Shown: positions 7,954 through 16,520, counted from the stretch's first letter. The stretch is DNA of 64,000 nt from JBEIQE01 sp040376705 (GCA_040376705.1 JBEIQE010000001.1:434001-498000), one strand, 5' to 3'. Notes: generated from the sequence alone by a model not told the origin. Program-made: numbers and translations.

Positions 7954-8028
7954 TGGTGGGCGATGACGGGATCGAACCGCCGGCCAACTCGGTGTAAACG
8001 AGCCGCTCTACCGCTGAGCTAATCGCCC
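7954..8028 (-). tRNA. tRNA-Val (anticodon TAC)
   Basis: On the minus strand it starts GGGCGATTAGCTCAGCGG, the anticodon arm is CTCGTTTACACCGAG with TAC at plus 7994-7996, the T arm contains GTTCGATCC, and it ends CGCCCACCA with an encoded CCA. All four stems pair. It is divergent from tRNA-Asp, with 126 bp between them. Confidence 0.97.
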
Positions 8029-8034
8029 GGGCGG

Positions 8035-8063
8035 AAACTATTCAAACTGCTCACAAAATGCAA
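8035..8063 (-). promoter_or_regulatory. Possible promoter of tRNA-Val
   Basis: On the minus strand TTGCAT (8058-8063) is followed after 17 bases by TAGTTT (8035-8040). The -10 match is poor. The spacing would put the transcript start at about the first base of the tRNA. Confidence 0.3.
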
Positions 8064-8099
8064 GCGTTTCGTTCATAAAATTTTTTACGTATTAACTGA

Positions 8100-8129
8100 T
8101 TGACAGAACGCCCCAGCCCCGTGTATCAG
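8100..8129 (+). promoter_or_regulatory. Probable promoter of tRNA-Asp
   Basis: A perfect -35 box TTGACA at 8100-8105 and a TATCAG -10 box at 8124-8129 with an 18-base spacer, 25 bases upstream of the tRNA. Confidence 0.5.
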
Positions 8130-8154
8130 GGCGCTCTCGTTAATTCGAGATTGC

Positions 8155-8231
8155 GCGGGAGTAGCTCAGTTGGTTAGAGCGACGGCCTGTCACGCCGTAG
8201 GTCGCGGGTTCAAGTCCCGTCTCTCGCGCCA
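8155..8231 (+). tRNA. tRNA-Asp (anticodon GTC)
   Basis: Starts GCGGGAGTAGCTCAGTTGG, has the anticodon loop CTGTCAC (GTC), a T arm with GTTCAAGTC, and ends CTCTCGCGCCA with an encoded CCA. The acceptor stem pairs with one G-T wobble. The 60 bp that follow to the convergent receiver gene show no clear terminator. Confidence 0.97.
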
Positions 8232-8292
8232 TTACCTACACTGAATCCAAAAATCTTGAGCCAGACGCACCGCGGGGCGCAGCTTGGCCTTT

Positions 8293-9360
8293 TTAGCCAT
8301 ACTTCTTTATTGCGGCCGCAATACCTGCAAGCAGCGCGCGGCCGGTCTCGCCACCATCGCCCTCTACCTTTTCGGCAATCACCACTTTAATGGCATCGAT
8401 ATGCGCCTTGAGCAGCTCATACTCGTTATCCGATATGGCTTGCATATTCTTGTTGGTGGTGAGGAAGAGTGACTTTGAGAATTCAGTAATCAGCGGATAG
8501 CCGAAGATACCACCTTGGCCGCGCATTTCGTGCGCACCGCGATTGATACGGGCAATCAGAACACGCAGGTTGGCGCCCGGCTCGCGCACCTTATGCAGTG
8601 CTTCATCAAGTTTACGGATTTCATCAACCACCCAGGTTGAGTAATCACCCGACATTTCCTGAATCTTTTCCTGCACCTTGTTGAGTACTTCAACATCCAG
8701 CTTTGGCAATTCGCCGGTTGGCTGGCCACCAACTTTACCAGCAAGGCGATTGCTGAACTCAAAGTGCAATACATCATTGCTGTCGAGTTTGATCTTTTTG
8801 GTATTGGTGCGCACGATCTGGATGTCTTCCAGCTTCTTGACGCGGCGGTTGGTTTCAACCGGCTTATCAAGGCGGCGGCGATCAGGCCCGAAGTAGCCAC
8901 CTCCCAATACATAACGGCGTGGCTTGTAGATAATCTGCATCAAGCGTTCCCACACAGCCTGCGTAGAGAAGGGTTTGGCAATGAATTCGTTTGAGCCCAA
9001 ATCACGGCATTTGGAAACAAAGCCAGCGTCAGCCGCGCCCGAAAGCATGGCTACCGGCATGAAACGATCGGGCGATTCAGGCGATGAGCGCACAAAGCGC
9101 AGGAACAGGAAGCCATCCACCTCTGGCATCAATAGGTCACACACCACCAAATCGTAAGGCGGTGTACCATCGGGCAGGGTCTTGGCCCGCTCTTTAATCA
9201 TCTTGATGGCCTCGGCACCATTCTCGGCGGTATGTACGCTCTCAACACCCAAGGCCCGCAGCACGCTTACAATAAGCAAGCGAATGAAGCTGGTATCCTC
9301 AATAACGAGAACAGAGAGAAGCGAAAGGTTTACACCCGGTGAGGCAATTGCAGTGGTCAT
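8293..9360 (-). CDS. Response regulator with C-terminal Hpt-like domain
   Basis: A 355-residue signalling protein. Residues ~15-140 are a CheY-type receiver: acidic pair ED at 21-22, phospho-acceptor Asp75 in VVCDLLMPEVDGF, and a late KPF lysine. A charged linker with a DRRR stretch follows. The C-terminal half is helical and carries AHEMRGQGG with His277, close to the AHxLKG motif of histidine-phosphotransfer (Hpt) domains. One protein could therefore accept a phosphoryl group on Asp and relay or store it on His (inference). No kinase is adjacent. The start is taken at ATG 9360; a GTG nine bases upstream is an alternative. No DNA-binding domain is visible, so a role in phosphorelay rather than direct transcription control is more likely. 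Confidence 0.8.
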   Translation of the reverse strand: MTTAIASPGVNLSLLSVLVIEDTSFIRLLIVSVLRALGVESVHTAENGAEAIKMIKERAKTLPDGTPPYDLVVCDLLMPEVDGFLFLRFVRSSPESPDRFMPVAMLSGAADAGFVSKCRDLGSNEFIAKPFSTQAVWERLMQIIYKPRRYVLGGGYFGPDRRRLDKPVETNRRVKKLEDIQIVRTNTKKIKLDSNDVLHFEFSNRLAGKVGGQPTGELPKLDVEVLNKVQEKIQEMSGDYSTWVVDEIRKLDEALHKVREPGANLRVLIARINRGAHEMRGQGGIFGYPLITEFSKSLFLTTNKNMQAISDNEYELLKAHIDAIKVVIAEKVEGDGGETGRALLAGIAAAIKKYG

Positions 9361-9380
9361 GCCATACACTAAAGGACAAG

Positions 9381-9396
9381 AAGGTTAAATAACCTT
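9381..9396. promoter_or_regulatory. Small palindrome upstream of the receiver–Hpt gene
   Basis: Perfect inverted repeat AAGGTTA-AA-TAACCTT, about 20 bp upstream of the receiver–Hpt start and just after the cinA-type stop. It could be an operator or a weak hairpin; nothing decides between these. Confidence 0.3.
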
Positions 9397-9400
9397 AACC

Positions 9401-9895
9401 TCAATCCCGTGCAGTAGCCTGTCTTGCCAGCTGTAGCGCGATGGCCACGCTAGCCTGCCTTATTGCAGTGCGGTCGCCGGGCAGGACATGACGCTCTGTA
9501 TGCGTTGGCTGGCCGCGGCGCGCACAACCAAACCACACGGTGCCAACAGGCTTGCTATCCGACCCGCCGCCAGGCCCAGCGATACCTGTAACACTAAGGG
9601 CTATATCAGCAGGGCAGCTCTCGATCACACCATCCGCCATCGCACGTGCAACTTGCTCGCTCACAGCGCCATGCTGCTCGATGAGGGCGATCGGCACACC
9701 GATATCCTCCTCCTTGGCTGCATTTGAATAGGTCACCCAGCCACGTTCAAAAACATCCGAGCTGCCGCCAATTGCAGTAAGTGACGCAGCGACGAGGCCG
9801 CCGGTGCAGGATTCTGCGGTAGCGAGTCGCAGCATCTTGGCGCGCAGTTCAATCAGGGTAATTGAGGCCAGTTCGGTTAACTCACTATTCAGCAT
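9401..9895 (-). CDS. pncC: CinA C-terminal family nicotinamide-nucleotide amidase
   Basis: Stand-alone CinA_C domain protein, about 164 residues. It deamidates nicotinamide mononucleotide to nicotinate mononucleotide in pyridine-nucleotide salvage (family knowledge). Diagnostic segments are TAESCTGGLVAASLT near the N-terminus, SNAAKEE and SVTGIAGPGGGS in the middle, and KPVGTVWFG. The start at ATG 9895 has AAGGG about 10 bases upstream and fits family length; ATG 9913 would add six residues. It is followed in the same direction by the receiver–Hpt gene and is divergent from dusB. Confidence 0.9.
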   Translation of the reverse strand: MLNSELTELASITLIELRAKMLRLATAESCTGGLVAASLTAIGGSSDVFERGWVTYSNAAKEEDIGVPIALIEQHGAVSEQVARAMADGVIESCPADIALSVTGIAGPGGGSDSKPVGTVWFGCARRGQPTHTERHVLPGDRTAIRQASVAIALQLARQATARD

Positions 9896-9998
9896 GGTTT
9901 TTTCGCCCTTCATAAAAGTTAAGCCAACCTAGCTCGAAACAGTTGAAATGCACGCGCGGATTTCGTAGTTTGCCCAAGAATTAAGCATCCCCTACAAG

Positions 9999-10991
9999 AT
10001 GAGTTTTATGAGTATCCACATCGGTCCTGTCAAACTTGCTGCGCCCGTCATTCTTGCCCCTATGACCGGGGTAACTGACCTGCCGTTCCGCCGTCTCGTG
10101 AAGAAGCATGGCGCAGGCCTTGTCGTGTCCGAGATGATTGCCTCGCAGGCGATGATCCGCGAGAACCGCCAGTCGATGCTGATGGCCAAGACTGTGCCGG
10201 AAGAATTCCCCATGGCGGTGCAGCTGGCTGGCTGCGAGCCTGAAGTGATGGCCGAAGCCGCCAAGCTGAACGAGGATAACGGCGCTGCCATAATCGATAT
10301 CAACTTCGGCTGTCCGGTGAAAAAGATTGTGAACGGCCATGCCGGTTCGTCCCTCATGCGTGATGAGCCTTTGGCCAGCCGCATTCTCGAGGCCACGGTT
10401 AAGGCTACGCGTCTGCCGACCACGCTTAAAATGCGTATGGGCTGGGACAGCCAGAGCCTGAATGCGCCAAAGCTTGCACAGATTGCTGAATCAGTTGGTA
10501 TCAAGATGATTACCATTCATGGCCGTACCCGCTGCCAGTTCTACGAAGGTTCGGCCGATTGGGCTTTTGTGCGCAGCGTTAAAGAAGCGGTCAAAATTCC
10601 CGTTATCGTGAACGGCGATATTACCGGCTACGACGATGTTGATAACGCGCTCAAGCTTTCGGGCGCCGATGGCGTGATGATTGGCCGCGGCTCATATGGC
10701 CGCCCGTGGTTTATCAGTCAGGTTATACATTATCTGCAGACAGGCGAGCGCCGGGCCGACCCCACGCTGGCCGAGCAGTACGAAATTGTGCGGGAGCATT
10801 TCGAAGATATGCTGTCGCACTATGGTATCGACGTAGGTGTGCGCATTTCGCGCAAACATCTGGGTTGGTATAGCAAAGGCCTCGAAGGCTCATCTGAATA
10901 TCGCGCGAGCATGTACACGCTTAACACGCCAGATGCAGTACGAGAGTCGCTCAAAGCATTTTATGAACCACAACTTGAGAAAGCAGCATAA
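9999..10991 (+). CDS. dusB: tRNA-dihydrouridine synthase DusB (NifR3)
   Basis: FMN enzyme that reduces uridine to dihydrouridine in tRNA. The 330-residue protein has the N-terminal APMTGVTDLPFR phosphate-binding start, the active-site NFGCPVKK motif with the catalytic Cys, KMRMGW, TIHGRTR, the VNGDI strand and IGRGSYGRPW. In alphaproteobacteria this gene (nifR3) heads the ntrBC–ntrYX cluster, and here too it precedes ntr-like genes in the same orientation. An alternative start lies nine bases downstream. Confidence 0.95.
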   Translation: MSFMSIHIGPVKLAAPVILAPMTGVTDLPFRRLVKKHGAGLVVSEMIASQAMIRENRQSMLMAKTVPEEFPMAVQLAGCEPEVMAEAAKLNEDNGAAIIDINFGCPVKKIVNGHAGSSLMRDEPLASRILEATVKATRLPTTLKMRMGWDSQSLNAPKLAQIAESVGIKMITIHGRTRCQFYEGSADWAFVRSVKEAVKIPVIVNGDITGYDDVDNALKLSGADGVMIGRGSYGRPWFISQVIHYLQTGERRADPTLAEQYEIVREHFEDMLSHYGIDVGVRISRKHLGWYSKGLEGSSEYRASMYTLNTPDAVRESLKAFYEPQLEKAA

Positions 10992-10994
10992 GCC

Positions 10995-11294
10995 ATGGTT
11001 AATGTTACTCCGTTTATCCGTCCTTCCAGCCTGTCCGAGAGCGTTGCCGCGCATCTGCGCGATTACTTCAATGCGCATCCGGATCGCATGCCGCCCGCTG
11101 GTGTCTACGACCGCATTCTGGCCGAAGTTGAGCGCCCGCTGATCGAGCAGTGCCTTGAAGTATGCCACGGCAACCAGATCAAGGCTGCCGAGCTGCTGGG
11201 CATCAATCGCAATACCCTGCGCAAAAAAATCCGTGAGCTGAATATCATCGTCAGTCGCGGCCATGTGGCCACCCGCCTGAGGGATGCCGCGTGA
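10995..11294 (+). CDS. Fis-type DNA-binding protein, apparent remnant of NtrC
   Basis: A 99-residue protein whose second half is a Fis-family helix-turn-helix: VERPLIEQCLEVCHGNQIKAA then ELLGINRNTLRKKIRELNI. This closely resembles the C-terminal DNA-binding domain of NtrC. The first ~40 residues do not look like a receiver or AAA+ domain. It occupies the place where ntrB and ntrC normally sit between dusB and ntrY, and its stop overlaps the ntrY GTG by 4 bp. I infer an NtrC reduced to its DNA-binding part, with ntrB lost. It could instead act as a small Fis-like architectural protein. It cannot activate sigma-54 polymerase by itself, since no AAA+ domain is present. Confidence 0.8.
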   Translation: MVNVTPFIRPSSLSESVAAHLRDYFNAHPDRMPPAGVYDRILAEVERPLIEQCLEVCHGNQIKAAELLGINRNTLRKKIRELNIIVSRGHVATRLRDAA

Positions 11295-13519
11295 AGTCAG
11301 CCATCGCCGACCGCGCCTTTGCAGCCCACTGGCTGGGGCGGGTTGGCTTGAGTAACGCACTGGCTTTGGCATTAGCCATTGCCAGTATCGTTGCTGGTGT
11401 CGCGACTTATTTTTTCATTACCCAGCAGCTGCCCATGGCGGCCAATCCGGATAATGTTGCACTGCTGATCATGTTCGATCTGGTGCTGCTGGCGCTGCTC
11501 TGCGTGGTTGTAGGCTGGCGTATTATCGTCATGCTGCGTGCCAAAGCGCAGGGCAGGGTGGGTGCGCGGCTGCATTTCAAGCTGGTGGTTACTTTCAGCC
11601 TGCTGGCTGTTACGCCTGCGGTTATCGTTACCGGTTTGTCGGCCGTCTTCCTGTTTGCGGGTGTACAGACGTGGTTTAGCGGCAGTGTATCCAGCGCGGT
11701 ACGTGAATCGCGTGCTGTGGCTGAATCGGCCATTGAAGCCCATCAGCGCACTATTATTGGTGATGCGCTGACCATCGCCAGCACACTTAACCGCGAAATG
11801 GTGGCCATCGGCCCTAATGAAGAGCAGCTCGAGAATGTACTTAACCGCGAGATGCTACAGCGCGCCTTAACCGACGCGCTGGTATTCGATGGTTCGGGCA
11901 AAATTCTTGCCCGCTCCAACCTTGGTTACTCACTTGGCGTTGCTGCTGTACGCGATGTGGATCTGAGCCGCGCCAAAAGCGGCGATATTGTTTTGATGCA
12001 GGATGCGGATGATGGCCGCGCCCGTGCCTTGTTAAGGCTCGACCGCTATGTCGATACCTACCTGCTGATCAGCCGTCTGACTGACCCCACCATTTTAGGC
12101 CACCTGCAAAAAGCCGAGGAAGCCTCGGCCCAATACGCTGCGTTTGATGCCAAGCGCGTGCAAATCCAGTACGGCGTGATGTTCATGTTCGGGATTATCG
12201 CAGTCGTACTACTGCTAATGGCAGTTGTGCTCGGCCTTAATGTAGCTAATCAGCTGGTACGCCCTGTAAGCGCACTTATTCAGGCATCCGACCGCGTACG
12301 TAATGGCGACCTTACAGTACGCGTAAGCCAGACCGACCGCGATAACGAACTGGGCACACTCATCCGCTCATTCAACCGTATGACCAACCAGCTGCAGACA
12401 CAGCGCCGCGAGCTGATTGAAACCAACCGCATGCTCGATGAGCGCCGCCGCTTTACTGAGGCTGTTTTGGCTGGCGTCTCGGCCGGTATTCTCAACACCA
12501 ACCCCGAAGGCGTGATCCGCCTTGTTAATACACTGGCGTGCGACCTGATCGGGCTTGAGCCTGAGCAGATCATCGGCCGCCCGGTGCTTGAGCTGCTGCC
12601 GGAAATGGAAAGCCTGTTTGAGGAAGCGCACCGCCGTATTGGCCGTAATGTAGACCAGCAGATCATCATCAAGCGCGCAGGGCAGGGTACCCGCACCATC
12701 CATGCACGTCTGGCGCCTGAAATTGTAGCCGAAGACCTGATCTCTGGTTATGTGCTGACCTTCGATGAGATCACCGAGCTGGTTTCAGCCCAGCGTATGG
12801 CGGCATGGGCGGATGTCGCCCGCCGCATCGCGCATGAAATCAAGAACCCGCTGACCCCCATTCAGCTCTCGGCTGAACGCCTGAAGCGTAAGTACCTGCC
12901 GCAGATTACGCAGGACCAACAGATATTCAGCGACTGCACCGATACGATTTTCAGGCAGGTTGATGATATCCGCCGCATGGTGGATGAGTTCTCATCCTTC
13001 GCGCGCATGCCGGCGGCTGTCATCAAGCCCCATAATATAAGTAACCTCATTCGTGAGGCAGTGGTGCTGCAGCGTGAGGCACATCAGGACATCAAGTTCA
13101 TTACAACATTGCCCGAGCAGGACCTGAGCCTGCCGTGTGATAACCGCCAGGTACGTCAGGCCCTTACCAACCTGATCCAGAATGCGGTCGACTCCATCAC
13201 CGAAAGTTCGGAGTCGAGGGAAGAGCCGGGCCAAATCGAGGTCGCGCTCACCCAGGATTCAGAGTCGGTCAGCATCAGCATCATCGATAATGGAAAAGGT
13301 TTACCGGGCGAGGATCGCGACCGTCTGACCGAGCCTTATGTAACGACTCGCGCAAAAGGCACAGGTTTAGGCCTCGCAATCGTTAAGAAGATCCTTGAGG
13401 ACCACAGCGGAGCCCTCGTTCTGGACGACCGTTCGGGCGGCGGCGCAATTGTACGGCTGGTGTTTCCTGTAACTGATGCTAAAACGATACAGAACGAACC
13501 TGTTCTAGTGACGACGTGA
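11291..13519 (+). CDS. ntrY: Sensor histidine kinase NtrY
   Basis: Membrane kinase of the NtrYX pair, controlling nitrogen and redox responses in alphaproteobacteria. 742 residues: membrane helices near 20-44, 56-82 and 97-125, a periplasmic part, a fourth helix near 295-317, HAMP (~318-372), PAS (~385-490), then the phospho-acceptor His515 in IAHEIKNPLTP. ATP-binding boxes follow: N-box LIQNAVDS, G1 DNGKGLPG and G2 TGLGLAIV. It starts with GTG overlapping the preceding Fis gene by 4 bp, so the two are probably translated together. ntrX follows after 7 bp. Confidence 0.95.
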   Translation: MKSAIADRAFAAHWLGRVGLSNALALALAIASIVAGVATYFFITQQLPMAANPDNVALLIMFDLVLLALLCVVVGWRIIVMLRAKAQGRVGARLHFKLVVTFSLLAVTPAVIVTGLSAVFLFAGVQTWFSGSVSSAVRESRAVAESAIEAHQRTIIGDALTIASTLNREMVAIGPNEEQLENVLNREMLQRALTDALVFDGSGKILARSNLGYSLGVAAVRDVDLSRAKSGDIVLMQDADDGRARALLRLDRYVDTYLLISRLTDPTILGHLQKAEEASAQYAAFDAKRVQIQYGVMFMFGIIAVVLLLMAVVLGLNVANQLVRPVSALIQASDRVRNGDLTVRVSQTDRDNELGTLIRSFNRMTNQLQTQRRELIETNRMLDERRRFTEAVLAGVSAGILNTNPEGVIRLVNTLACDLIGLEPEQIIGRPVLELLPEMESLFEEAHRRIGRNVDQQIIIKRAGQGTRTIHARLAPEIVAEDLISGYVLTFDEITELVSAQRMAAWADVARRIAHEIKNPLTPIQLSAERLKRKYLPQITQDQQIFSDCTDTIFRQVDDIRRMVDEFSSFARMPAAVIKPHNISNLIREAVVLQREAHQDIKFITTLPEQDLSLPCDNRQVRQALTNLIQNAVDSITESSESREEPGQIEVALTQDSESVSISIIDNGKGLPGEDRDRLTEPYVTTRAKGTGLGLAIVKKILEDHSGALVLDDRSGGGAIVRLVFPVTDAKTIQNEPVLVTT

Positions 13520-13526
13520 GGTTGAT

Positions 13527-14966
13527 ATGGCTCATGATATTCTGATTGTTGATGACGAGCGTGACATCCGTGCACTTATCGGTGGCATCCTTGCCGATGA
13601 AGGCATGACCACACGTGAGGCTGGTAATGCTGACGAGGCTCTGGCCGCCGTCCGTTCCCGTCTCCCGTCTCTGGTGGTCCTCGACATCTGGCTGCAGGGC
13701 AGCAAGCTCGACGGTATCCAGATCCTCGACCAGTTGCAGAAAGACCACCCGCTGTTGCCGGTGATCATGATCAGCGGCCACGGTAATATCGAGACTGCTG
13801 TTAGCGCGATCAAGAAGGGCGCTTACGACTTCATTGAAAAGCCGTTCGAAACCGACCGTCTCTTGCTGCTGGTTAACCGCGCGATTGAATCAGCCCGCCT
13901 GAAGCGCGAAAACGCCGAGCTTAAAATCCGCGCTGGCGGCGAAATCGAACTGACCGGTAATTCGCCTGCCATTTCGCAGGTGCGCCAGCTCATTGAGAAG
14001 GTAGCGCCTACCAACAGCCGCATCCTCATCACTGGCCCGTCGGGTGCAGGCAAAGAGGTAGTTGCCCGCCTTATCCATAACCAGTCCAAGCGTGTTGATG
14101 GCCCGTTTGTAGTGGCCAGCTGCGCTACCATGCGCCCTGAGACCTTCGAGCACGAACTCTTCGGCACCGAAGCTGTAAATGGCCAACCGCGCAAGGTTGG
14201 CCTGTTCGAGCAGGCCCATGGCGGTACGCTGTTCCTCGACGAAGTGGCGGATATGCCTATCGAAACACAGGGCAAGATTGTGCGCCTGCTGCATGAGCAG
14301 AGCTTCGAGCGCGTTGGCGGCACTAAGCCGGTGCAGGTAGATGTGCGCGTTGTAGCCTCAACCACCCGCGACCTGACGCTTGAGATTGAAGCCCGCCGCT
14401 TCCGTGAAGATCTCTACTACCGTCTCAACGTAGTGCCTATTGCCGTACCGCCGCTGCGCGACCGCCGCGAAGATGTACCGGTTCTCGCACGTGAATTCAT
14501 GCGTCGTGCTGCCCAGGGTTCGGGCCTGCCGGTGCGCGAATTTGGTGAAGACTCACTGGCTGCCATGCAGACCTACGATTGGCCAGGCAACGTACGCCAG
14601 CTGCGTAACATTGCCGAATGGCTGCTCATCATGGTGCCGGCTGAAGCACAGGGCGTTATCCGCGCCGATATGCTGCCGCCTGAGCTGGGCTCGTCCACAC
14701 CTTCGGTCCTTAAGTGGGAGAAGGGCGGCGAGATCATGAGCCTGCCACTGCGCGAAGCCCGCGAACTGTTTGAGCGCGAATACCTGTTAGCGCAGGTTAC
14801 ACGCTTTGGCGGCAATATCTCGCGTACCTCAAACTTTGTCGGCATGGAACGTTCGGCCCTGCATCGCAAGCTCAAGTCATTGGGCATTACCAGCGACCGC
14901 GGTACCGAGCGTCACGTCAACAGCAATCAGCTTGTAACGGAGCCCGAAAAAGCTCTGGCTGAGTAG
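13527..14966 (+). CDS. ntrX: Response regulator NtrX
   Basis: Partner of NtrY. 479 residues: receiver domain 1-120 with phospho-acceptor Asp53 and EKPFE; AAA+ domain from about 140 with Walker A GPSGAGKE at 170-177 and Walker B TLFLDEV near 234-240; C-terminal Fis-type HTH around 430-460 (GGNISRTSNFVGMERSALHRK). The sigma-54-contacting GAFTGA loop is replaced by sequence around GTEAVNGQPRKVG, which is usual for alphaproteobacterial NtrX and suggests it does not activate sigma-54 directly. A GAGG precedes the ATG. This is the only complete ntr response regulator in the window. Confidence 0.95.
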   Translation: MAHDILIVDDERDIRALIGGILADEGMTTREAGNADEALAAVRSRLPSLVVLDIWLQGSKLDGIQILDQLQKDHPLLPVIMISGHGNIETAVSAIKKGAYDFIEKPFETDRLLLLVNRAIESARLKRENAELKIRAGGEIELTGNSPAISQVRQLIEKVAPTNSRILITGPSGAGKEVVARLIHNQSKRVDGPFVVASCATMRPETFEHELFGTEAVNGQPRKVGLFEQAHGGTLFLDEVADMPIETQGKIVRLLHEQSFERVGGTKPVQVDVRVVASTTRDLTLEIEARRFREDLYYRLNVVPIAVPPLRDRREDVPVLAREFMRRAAQGSGLPVREFGEDSLAAMQTYDWPGNVRQLRNIAEWLLIMVPAEAQGVIRADMLPPELGSSTPSVLKWEKGGEIMSLPLREARELFEREYLLAQVTRFGGNISRTSNFVGMERSALHRKLKSLGITSDRGTERHVNSNQLVTEPEKALAE

Positions 14967-14975
14967 GGTTTTGTC

Positions 14976-16352
14976 ATGAAGGTTATCGTTTGCGGCGCTG
15001 GCCTTGTGGGCAGCAGCATTGCCGAGTTTCTCGCTGCCGAAGGCGTGAAGGTTACGGTTATCGAGCATGATGCCAAGATTGCCGCTCGTATTGCCGATAC
15101 AATGGATGTGCAAACGGTTGTAGGCCACGCTGCCCTGCCAGATACACTGGCGCAGGCCGATGCTGCCAATGCCGATATGGTGGTGGCCGTTACCCAGAGC
15201 GACGAAGTGAACATGATTGCATGCGAAGTGGCCGATGCGCTCTTTGCTGTGCCCAACAAAATCGCACGTATTCGCCACCAGTCTTTCCTTAAGCCTGAAT
15301 GGGCCAATCTCTTCAGTCGCGATCACCTCTCGATTGACACCATTATCTCGCCAGAAGTTGAGATTGCCCGCGCTATTGCCCGCCGCCTGCATGTGCCGGG
15401 CTGTTTCGATACTAAACTGGTCGCTGATGGCAAGGTGCGTCTTGTCGGTGTGAATATCGGCAAAGAGGCGCCCGCGCTCAACACACCACTGCGCCACCTG
15501 ATCAAACTGTTCCCCGAACTGACAGCTGTTATTGTTGGCATCATCCGCAACGACCGTGCTTTCATCCCAACTGTTGATGATATGCTGCTGGAGGGCGATG
15601 GCATTTACCTGCTGTGTGATGAAGCGCATACCGCACGCGTTATGGCCGTACTCGGCCATACCGAGCGCGAAGCGCGTAATGTCCTGATTGTGGGTGGTGG
15701 TAACGTTGGCCTGTTCCTGTGCCAGCTGATTGAGGACGAGTTCAAGGATGTGAATCTGCGCATCATTGAGCGTAACAAAGAACGCGCCGAGTATGTAGCC
15801 GAGCAGCTGAAGAATGCGATTGTACTGAATGCCGATGCGCTCGATCTCGAAATTCTCGAAGAAGCCAAGATCAGCGATACTGAAACCATCGTCTGTATCA
15901 CCAATGATGACGAAACCAACATCCTCACCTCGCTGCTGGCTAAACGCCATGGCTGCGAGCGCTCGATTACACTGGTGAACAAACCCACCTATGCGCCGCT
16001 ACTGAACAACCTCGGCCTTAATGCTGTGGTAAACCCACGCCTGATTACCGTCTCCAGCGTCATGCAGCTGGTACGCCGTGGCCGTATCAGGGCGGTGCAC
16101 CATCTGCGCGATGGCTTTGCCGATATGATTGAGGCCGAAGCACTTGAAGGCTCGCCCGTCCTCAACACACCACTTCGCGATTTGCGTCTGCCTATAGGGG
16201 TTGTGATCGGCGCGATTGTGCACGAAGGGCAGGTGCTGCGCCCATGGCCAGACTCAGTTATTCGCCCACACGACCGGGTTATCATCATGTCGAGCCGCGA
16301 AAATATTAAAAGAGTTGAACAACTGTTTTCAATTAGGCCAGAATATTTCTAG
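14976..16352 (+). CDS. trkA: Trk potassium uptake system NAD-binding protein TrkA
   Basis: Cytoplasmic regulator of the TrkH/TrkG potassium channel. The 458-residue protein is a tandem: Rossmann RCK domain (GAGLVGSSIAE at 7-17) plus TrkA_C, repeated in the second half (VGGGNVGLFLCQ plus a second TrkA_C ending near the C-terminus). It lies nine bases after ntrX in the standard alphaproteobacterial ntrYX–trkA–hfq order. The channel gene trkH is not in the window. Confidence 0.95.
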   Translation: MKVIVCGAGLVGSSIAEFLAAEGVKVTVIEHDAKIAARIADTMDVQTVVGHAALPDTLAQADAANADMVVAVTQSDEVNMIACEVADALFAVPNKIARIRHQSFLKPEWANLFSRDHLSIDTIISPEVEIARAIARRLHVPGCFDTKLVADGKVRLVGVNIGKEAPALNTPLRHLIKLFPELTAVIVGIIRNDRAFIPTVDDMLLEGDGIYLLCDEAHTARVMAVLGHTEREARNVLIVGGGNVGLFLCQLIEDEFKDVNLRIIERNKERAEYVAEQLKNAIVLNADALDLEILEEAKISDTETIVCITNDDETNILTSLLAKRHGCERSITLVNKPTYAPLLNNLGLNAVVNPRLITVSSVMQLVRRGRIRAVHHLRDGFADMIEAEALEGSPVLNTPLRDLRLPIGVVIGAIVHEGQVLRPWPDSVIRPHDRVIIMSSRENIKRVEQLFSIRPEYF

Positions 16353-16406
16353 TTTTCAGCAACTTATAGTTTTTAATATCCATTTTGCCGCAGGGTCATC
16401 TTTTAG

Positions 16407-16434
16407 TTTACCTATTCGCAAATAGCGTTATATT
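16407..16434 (+). promoter_or_regulatory. Probable promoter of hfq–hflX
   Basis: TTTACC (-35) at 16407-16412 and TATATT (-10) at 16429-16434 with a 16-base spacer, in the 168-bp gap before hfq. This would give a leader of about 80 bases. Confidence 0.45.
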
Positions 16435-16520
16435 CCGCCACCGATGCTGTACGGGGATAGCCGCTCATGACAGTTCAGCCAGGTCAAAAATAACAACGGC
16501 AATAAAGAAGGAATAATAAA

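Larger units (their letters stand above)
7853..7970. repeat. Tandem duplication of terminator plus tRNA 3' tail
   Basis: Two copies of the same layout lie side by side at 7853-7904 and 7921-7970. Each has ggcaataaaaaa, a GC hairpin, a T run, and then the 17-base string tggtgggcgatgacggg. The second copy's string is the 3' end of the intact tRNA-Val. The first has no tRNA attached. The hairpins differ in sequence (gacggc versus gcagc) but both keep perfect pairing. A 16-base perfect palindrome, gccgcgctagcgcggc, sits between them at 7908-7923. Confidence 0.8.

Noticed and set aside
7888..7970. Direct repeat of the tRNA-Val 3' end as att sites of an integrated element
   Set aside because: Only about 50 bases lie between the copies and no integrase or cargo is present; a deletion scar is the more economical reading.
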